This document shows, one piece after another, positions 39,998-43,819 of a stretch of DNA of 43,819 nt. This DNA comes from JAWXBR01 sp034440235 (GTDB lineage Bacteria; Bacteroidota; Ignavibacteria; Kapaibacteriales; Kapaibacteriaceae): the NCBI GenBank assembly GCA_034440235.1, contig JAWXBR010000043.1, positions 1 through 43,819 of the forward strand, written 5' to 3'. A program made the position numbers and the translations under genes. The number at the start of each line of letters is the position of its first letter. Within the stretch, counting starts at the first letter, position 1. Below the pieces are notes generated by a model, which was given only the letters and a program-made list of their open reading frames with translations, was not told the DNA's origin and ran no database searches.

Positions 39998-40711
39998 ATG
40001 CCACTCTTAATAGCTACAGACATTCGAAAATCGTATCGCAGGACCGGTCAAGCAGACACAGTCGTACTGCGTGGCGTTTCGCTTTCTGTGAGTGCTGGTG
40101 AGTTTGTTGCGTTGGTCGGACCGAGTGGAGCAGGCAAGTCGACGTTGTTGCATATCCTGGCATCGCTCGATGATGCTGATAGCGGAAGTATCGAGCTCAC
40201 GTCAGAAAAGATTAGGCAAGCCTCGATCGGCTCGAGTAACGTGGTGAACTACGCATCGATTGACGACAAGCAACGCTCGCGACTACGCAATGAAGTGATA
40301 GGTATGGTGTTTCAGTTTCATCATCTGTTACCAGAGTTCACTGCGGTCGAAAATGTCATGATGCCATTGCTCATTGCAGGTGTGGCCGACAAAGCAGCAC
40401 GTGCACGTGCCATGACGCTGCTCGAGAAGGTGTCACTAGCACATCGTGCTCCTCACATGCCTTCGGAACTTTCGGGCGGAGAGCAGGCACGTGTGGCAAT
40501 TGCACGCGCTTTAATTAACGACCCTGCAATTCTTTTTGCCGACGAGCCAACGGGCAATCTCGATAGTGCCAATGCCACGGCAGTCGTGGACTTGTTGTGT
40601 GACTTACAGCGCACATCGGGTATTACGTGCGTGATTGCAACACATAGCGACGAGATCGCAAGGCGGGCGCAGAGGGTTGTAAAGATGAAAGACGGACTCT
40701 TCACGTCATAG
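39998..40711 (+). CDS. LolD-like ABC transporter ATP-binding protein
   Basis: 237 aa. Walker A 'GPSGAGKST', Q-loop 'GMVFQFHHLLPEFTAVENV', signature 'LSGGEQARVAIARAL', Walker B 'ILFADEPTGNLDS', and H-loop 'CVIATHSDE'. The 'HHLLPEFTAVENVMMPLLIAG' segment is typical of LolD/MacB-type ATPases that drive lipoprotein release or macrolide-type exporters. Between Walker A and the Q-loop there is an extra SSNVVNYASIDDKQRSR stretch. No LolC/E permease is adjacent, so the partner is elsewhere. Confidence 0.9.
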   Translation: MPLLIATDIRKSYRRTGQADTVVLRGVSLSVSAGEFVALVGPSGAGKSTLLHILASLDDADSGSIELTSEKIRQASIGSSNVVNYASIDDKQRSRLRNEVIGMVFQFHHLLPEFTAVENVMMPLLIAGVADKAARARAMTLLEKVSLAHRAPHMPSELSGGEQARVAIARALINDPAILFADEPTGNLDSANATAVVDLLCDLQRTSGITCVIATHSDEIARRAQRVVKMKDGLFTS

Positions 40712-40717
40712 GCCGCC

Positions 40718-41077
40718 GTGAATAAACGCCTCGGCTCACTGTTAATCTGGTACGGCATGTTCCTCGTTGCTTGTGGCATTGCGGGCTTTATGCTTACGGG
40801 AGAAAAAAGTTCATCGTCGATTCTTAACGGTGGTGTGTTTGGGTCGCTCATGGTTGTGATTGGATTGCTGCTGAAACAGGGTCGTCAGTGGACCATGCCT
40901 GCGGCACTTTCAGCAACAGCAATTTTTACCCTTACGTTCGTCTGGCGCGGCGCGGTACAATGGGTGGACTTCGCGCAAGGTGCTCAGTCACACTTAAGTG
41001 TTGCACTTCTCCTTAGCTTGATGTTCGTTGTCAGCGCAGTTGTTCTGGCGATAATGTTTAAGCATTACAGGCACTAA
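40718..41077 (+). CDS. Four-helix membrane protein, TMEM14/UPF0136-like
   Basis: 119 aa from GTG 40718, 6 nt after the ABC ATPase stop. Four hydrophobic helices (about 7-27, 36-53, 60-76, 90-114) and short loops; 'GFMLTGEKSSSSILNGGVFGSLMVVIGLLLKQGRQW' has the Gly-rich pattern of the small TMEM14-type membrane family. Function unknown. Close spacing suggests co-transcription with the upstream ATPase, though it does not look like a permease. Confidence 0.6.
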   Translation: MNKRLGSLLIWYGMFLVACGIAGFMLTGEKSSSSILNGGVFGSLMVVIGLLLKQGRQWTMPAALSATAIFTLTFVWRGAVQWVDFAQGAQSHLSVALLLSLMFVVSAVVLAIMFKHYRH

Positions 41078-41079
41078 AC

Positions 41080-41123
41080 GACACGACTGGCATCATTGAT
41101 AGACACGACTAGCCGGCTTCATT
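41080..41123 (+). repeat. Imperfect 22-nt duplication upstream of hslV
   Basis: GACACGACTGGCATCATTGATA (41080-41101) is followed directly by GACACGACTAGCCGGCTTCA (41102 onward). The first ten bases are identical and the remainder is partly matched. It fills the short space between the TMEM14-like gene and hslV. Confidence 0.5.
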
Positions 41124-41144
41124 CTACACTCTCTCGGTTTTGAT

Positions 41145-41696
41145 ATGTCGCACCCAGATACACATCCTATCGTTCATAGCACTACTGTAGTTGGCGTTGT
41201 AAAAAACGGCAAGGCTGCGCTTGGTGCAGATGGTCAGGTGACATTTAACACGACGGTGATGAAGCATTCTGCGAAAAAAGTGCGTAGGCTATTTAACGAC
41301 ACCATCCTCGCAGGATTCGCAGGTGCAACGGCCGATGCATTTACACTGCTACAACGCTTCGAAGAAAAACTGCAGGCACATCGTGGGAATCTCGATCGTG
41401 CCGCAATAGAGCTTGCGCGCGACTGGCGCACAGATAGATACCTGCGCCGCCTCGAAGCGATGCTCATTGTTATGAATGGCGAAAAAGCGCTCATCCTCTC
41501 TGGCACGGGCGACGTTGTCGAGCCCGATGACGAGGTGGTGGCCATAGGCTCAGGCGGACCCTTTGCGCTGGCCGCAGCGCGCGCCTTACTGCGTAATACA
41601 GACCTCGATTCTCGCGCCATCGTCGAGCAATCGTTGCGTATCGCAGGCGAAATCTGCATTTACACCAACGACAAAATCATTGTTGAAGAACTGTAA
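41145..41696 (+). CDS. hslV: ATP-dependent protease subunit HslV
   Basis: 183 aa. Proteasome beta-type peptidase of the HslUV complex. The catalytic Thr is at residue 13 or 14 in 'HSTTVVGVVKNGKAALGADGQVT', so a propeptide of about 12 residues (MSHPDTHPIVHS) must be removed. Other family marks: 'ADAFTLLQRFEEKL', 'DWRTDRYLRRLEAMLIV', 'AIGSGGPFALAAARALL', 'AGEICIYTNDKIIVEEL'. hslU follows after 57 nt. The propeptide is longer than in E. coli, where Met alone is removed. Confidence 0.97.
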   Translation: MSHPDTHPIVHSTTVVGVVKNGKAALGADGQVTFNTTVMKHSAKKVRRLFNDTILAGFAGATADAFTLLQRFEEKLQAHRGNLDRAAIELARDWRTDRYLRRLEAMLIVMNGEKALILSGTGDVVEPDDEVVAIGSGGPFALAAARALLRNTDLDSRAIVEQSLRIAGEICIYTNDKIIVEEL

Positions 41697-41753
41697 GACA
41701 ATGCGTAGATCATTAAGTAACTTTACGATGTGTAACGAAGCAAGATTGTTGAA

Positions 41754-43103
41754 ATGGAATTAACACCACGGCAGATAGTTGCCGAGCTTGACAAGTATGT
41801 AATTGGACAGGATGCGGCAAAAAAAGCTGTAGCTATTGCGTTGCGCAACAGGTGGCGACGTCAACAGGTTGCAGGCATGCTGCGTCAGGAAATCATGCCG
41901 AATAACATCATCATGATCGGTCCGACCGGCGTTGGCAAAACCGAAATAGCCCGCCGTCTGGCCAAGCTTGCCGCAGCCCCCTTTGTGAAAGTCGAAGCAA
42001 CGAAGTACACCGAGGTTGGATATGTCGGACGTGATGTAGAGACGATAATTCGCGATCTCGTAGAAGTTGCCGTGGGCATGGTGCGCGCCGAGCATTTTGC
42101 CATTGTGCAAGAGAAGGCCACCAAGGCTGTCGAAGATCGCATCCTCGATGCGCTTGCGCCGCTGCCATCACCGGGCATGTCGTTCGACTTGTCAAACTCT
42201 AATGGCGACGAAGAAATTCAGGCACGTCGCGCGAGGCTCACAGAACAGCTTCATGCGGGGGAACTCGAGGACAAAGAAATTGAAATCGATGTCAAGGTCG
42301 ATGCCATGCCAGGCATGAACGTAATGGGTCCGATCGGACCCGACAGCATGGACATCAACATCGGCGAGATGATTCAGAACATGATGCCCAAGCGCACCAA
42401 GCGTAGACGCACCACGGTTGCCGACGCGCGTAAAATTCTCGAAGCACAAGAGGCAGAGAAGCTTGTCGACATGGACAAAATCATCCGTGAGGCCATGGTG
42501 CGTGCCGAAAACACCGGCATTGTGTTTATCGACGAAATCGATAAGGTTGCGTCAAGGGGCGGAGGGGGCTCAGGTCCAGACGTATCGCGCGAAGGCGTAC
42601 AGCGCGACCTACTTCCCATAGTCGAAGGCGCAACGGTCAACACAAAGTATGGTCCCGTTAAAACCGACCACGTTCTTTTCATCGCATCGGGTGCATTTCA
42701 CGTCAGCACGCCAAGCGACCTGATCCCCGAGATGCAGGGACGTTTTCCGATTCGCGTCGAACTAAACTCGCTCACCGAAGGCGACTTCGTTCGCATTCTC
42801 ACCGAGCCAGAACACGCACTCATTAAACAATACACAGCCCTCATGGGCTCAGAGGACGTCGCGTTAACGTTCGACGAGGGCGCAATCCGCGCCATTGCTC
42901 GCACCGCAGCACGTGTGAACGACGAAATCGAAAACATTGGTGCACGCCGGCTTCACACAATTCTCACAACGCTCCTCGAAGAAATTCTGTTCGATGCACC
43001 CGATGCAATCACAGAAAAAACTCTTCTCATTACCGAAGCAATGGTGGACGAACGGCTGTCATCGATTGTAAACAATCACGACTTGAGTAAATACATACTG
43101 TGA
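41754..43103 (+). CDS. hslU: ATP-dependent protease ATPase subunit HslU
   Basis: 449 aa, AAA+ unfoldase that feeds substrates to HslV. Walker A 'GPTGVGKTEIARRLA' (near 56), the 'EATKYTEVGYVGRDVE' pore-loop region (GYVG), an I-domain at about 110-245, Walker B 'VFIDEIDK' (near 257), sensor regions 'ASGAFH' and 'GRFPIRVEL', and a C-terminus ending in hydrophobic 'LSKYIL', which inserts into HslV. Start ATG 41754. It overlaps the following thioredoxin-like gene by 4 nt (GTGA). Confidence 0.97.
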   Translation: MELTPRQIVAELDKYVIGQDAAKKAVAIALRNRWRRQQVAGMLRQEIMPNNIIMIGPTGVGKTEIARRLAKLAAAPFVKVEATKYTEVGYVGRDVETIIRDLVEVAVGMVRAEHFAIVQEKATKAVEDRILDALAPLPSPGMSFDLSNSNGDEEIQARRARLTEQLHAGELEDKEIEIDVKVDAMPGMNVMGPIGPDSMDINIGEMIQNMMPKRTKRRRTTVADARKILEAQEAEKLVDMDKIIREAMVRAENTGIVFIDEIDKVASRGGGGSGPDVSREGVQRDLLPIVEGATVNTKYGPVKTDHVLFIASGAFHVSTPSDLIPEMQGRFPIRVELNSLTEGDFVRILTEPEHALIKQYTALMGSEDVALTFDEGAIRAIARTAARVNDEIENIGARRLHTILTTLLEEILFDAPDAITEKTLLITEAMVDERLSSIVNNHDLSKYIL

Positions 43104-43582
43104 TCGTATCGGTTCTCATAGTGCTATTCGCACTCGTTACGACAGTTCAGTCGCAGCCGGCCGACAGCGTGTACGTGTTTCTTTCGCCATCATGTCCCGT
43201 GTGCAAGGCATCAACCAAAGCATTGCAGCAGTTGCAGAAAGACAATCCCTCTGTTGCCTTTGTTGGTGTGGTCGACACAGCAAGCGCAGACTCCGCAGAA
43301 GTTGCCGAGTTCTACTCCGATTATAAACTTCGCATGGATGTCAGGTGGGACTCAAAGACATTAGCGGAACGATTCAAGGCAACCACCACGCCCGAAGTCG
43401 TCGTGCTCCACAATGGCAAACGTGTATACCAGGGCCGTATCGACAATCAGTACGAAGCTCTTGGCAAGCGACGTCGCGTCGTAAATGTGAACGACCTTCG
43501 CGATGTACTCGATGTTCTCGCACGGGGTGCGGTGCCCTCGTTCAGGCGGACGATACCGGTGGGCTGCTTCTTGGAGAAGTAG
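43100..43582 (+). CDS. Exported thioredoxin-like protein (CPVC)
   Basis: 160 aa from GTG 43100, coupled to hslU. An N-terminal signal peptide (MIVSVLIVLFALVTTVQSQPA) is followed by a thioredoxin fold with 'VYVFLSPSCPVCKASTKALQQL' (CxxC redox motif at CPVC), 'VAFVGVVDTASADSAEVAEF' and the cis-Pro region 'ATTTPEVVVLHNGK'. Close to TlpA/redoxin-type periplasmic oxidoreductases; its partner (heme, cytochrome, or oxidant) is not evident here. Confidence 0.85.
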   Translation: MIVSVLIVLFALVTTVQSQPADSVYVFLSPSCPVCKASTKALQQLQKDNPSVAFVGVVDTASADSAEVAEFYSDYKLRMDVRWDSKTLAERFKATTTPEVVVLHNGKRVYQGRIDNQYEALGKRRRVVNVNDLRDVLDVLARGAVPSFRRTIPVGCFLEK

Positions 43583-43658
43583 GGCGTGTAGTCCCGGGTC
43601 CGGGTAGTCACGATGTTACGTTTGGTAGACACGCAGAGGGTTCCATCATGGCAAGGCA

Positions 43659-43819
43659 GTGTCGGAGCTTTGTGGTGATGATGTAATGCGCTTCAACAGC
43701 GAGTACGTTTTAGCGCGTGAATGCTCTGCCTCGTACCAGAATCAGGCTATCAATGGGTTGAAGCTGTTCTTTAGGCTCGTTGAAAACAGGCACGTGCAGG
43801 CCGACGACTTGCGAAGACC
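43659..43819 (+). CDS. Tyrosine recombinase / site-specific integrase, N-terminal part (runs off the window)
   Basis: The frame starting at GTG 43659 (open back to 43629; TAG at 43626) encodes 'DDVMRFNSEYVLARECSASY', then 'QNQAINGLKLFFRLVENRHVQADDLRR', matching the SAM-like core-binding domain of XerC/XerD-type integrases, especially the S-x-S-Y-Q-N-Q-A-I-N-x-(I/L)-K-x-F-F pattern in Bacteroidetes integrases. The first helix of that domain (the part with the S-x-x-T-x-x-x-Y motif) is missing upstream, so the gene may be 5'-truncated or degraded. The catalytic domain lies beyond the window. Confidence 0.55.
   Translation, partial: MSELCGDDVMRFNSEYVLARECSASYQNQAINGLKLFFRLVENRHVQADDLRR

Noticed and set aside
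39936..40010. 24-codon ORF between pheS and the LolD-like gene (MRPLSQSLLMLGAMSLSEVA...)
   Set aside because: Very short, no Shine-Dalgarno, overlaps the next gene; a leader peptide is possible but unsupported.

Overview
The window reads as chromosome from a member of the Bacteroidota/Chlorobiota/Ignavibacteria side of the FCB group, possibly a Kapabacteria-like lineage (inference). Seen support: two proteins end in type IX secretion (T9SS) type A sorting domains, several genes are preceded by the Bacteroidetes-type -7 element TAnnTTTG, many genes lack a Shine-Dalgarno site, and envelope proteins are of FCB type (SPOR, TonB C-terminal, plug-poor beta-barrel, choice-of-anchor domains). Base composition looks near 50% GC, apart from an AT-rich islet at about 15.36-16.40 kb.

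Layout. 0-5.6 kb: giant T9SS cargo with beta-helix and CARDB-like modules. 5.7-6.7 kb: tRNA uridine hydroxylase TrhO (minus). 6.8-13.5 kb: same-strand envelope cluster of TPR lipo/periplasmic protein, outer-membrane barrel, SPOR protein, TonB-like protein and a 58-aa membrane peptide, running into UDP-glucose 6-dehydrogenase and a small lipoprotein. 15.4-16.4 kb: AT-rich islet with a stop-interrupted small ORF and a nitroreductase. 16.4-19.4 kb: RavA/ViaA-like MoxR AAA+ and VWA pair (minus). 19.4-23.3 kb: uvrC overlapping a GH13-like protein with altered catalytic motifs. 23.4-28.4 kb (minus): holB followed by a VWA/WD40/ASH/beta-barrel fusion. 28.5-33.8 kb: orphan OmpR-type regulator, ECF sigma factor and anti-sigma factor, two Tat ferritin-like proteins and a T9SS-tagged intradiol dioxygenase. 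33.9-37.3 kb: rpmG (too short for usual ORF cut-offs), a membrane-anchored unknown, and lon. 37.4-39.9 kb: infC-rpmI-rplT-pheS. 40.0-43.6 kb: LolD-like ATPase, TMEM14-like protein, hslV-hslU and a thioredoxin-like protein. The last 160 bases hold the start of a tyrosine recombinase.

Three patterns are not explained by single genes. (1) A perfect 27+7+27 composite inverted repeat occurs twice, 23 kb apart. (2) Short tandem duplications (12-33 nt units) sit on gene junctions again and again and often copy the start-codon region. (3) The octamers AGCCCCTT and AGCCCCCT (either strand) occur about 11 times each by eye, against about 1.3 expected, in unrelated genes and in different reading frames.

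No tRNA, rRNA, CRISPR array or complete insertion sequence was recognised.
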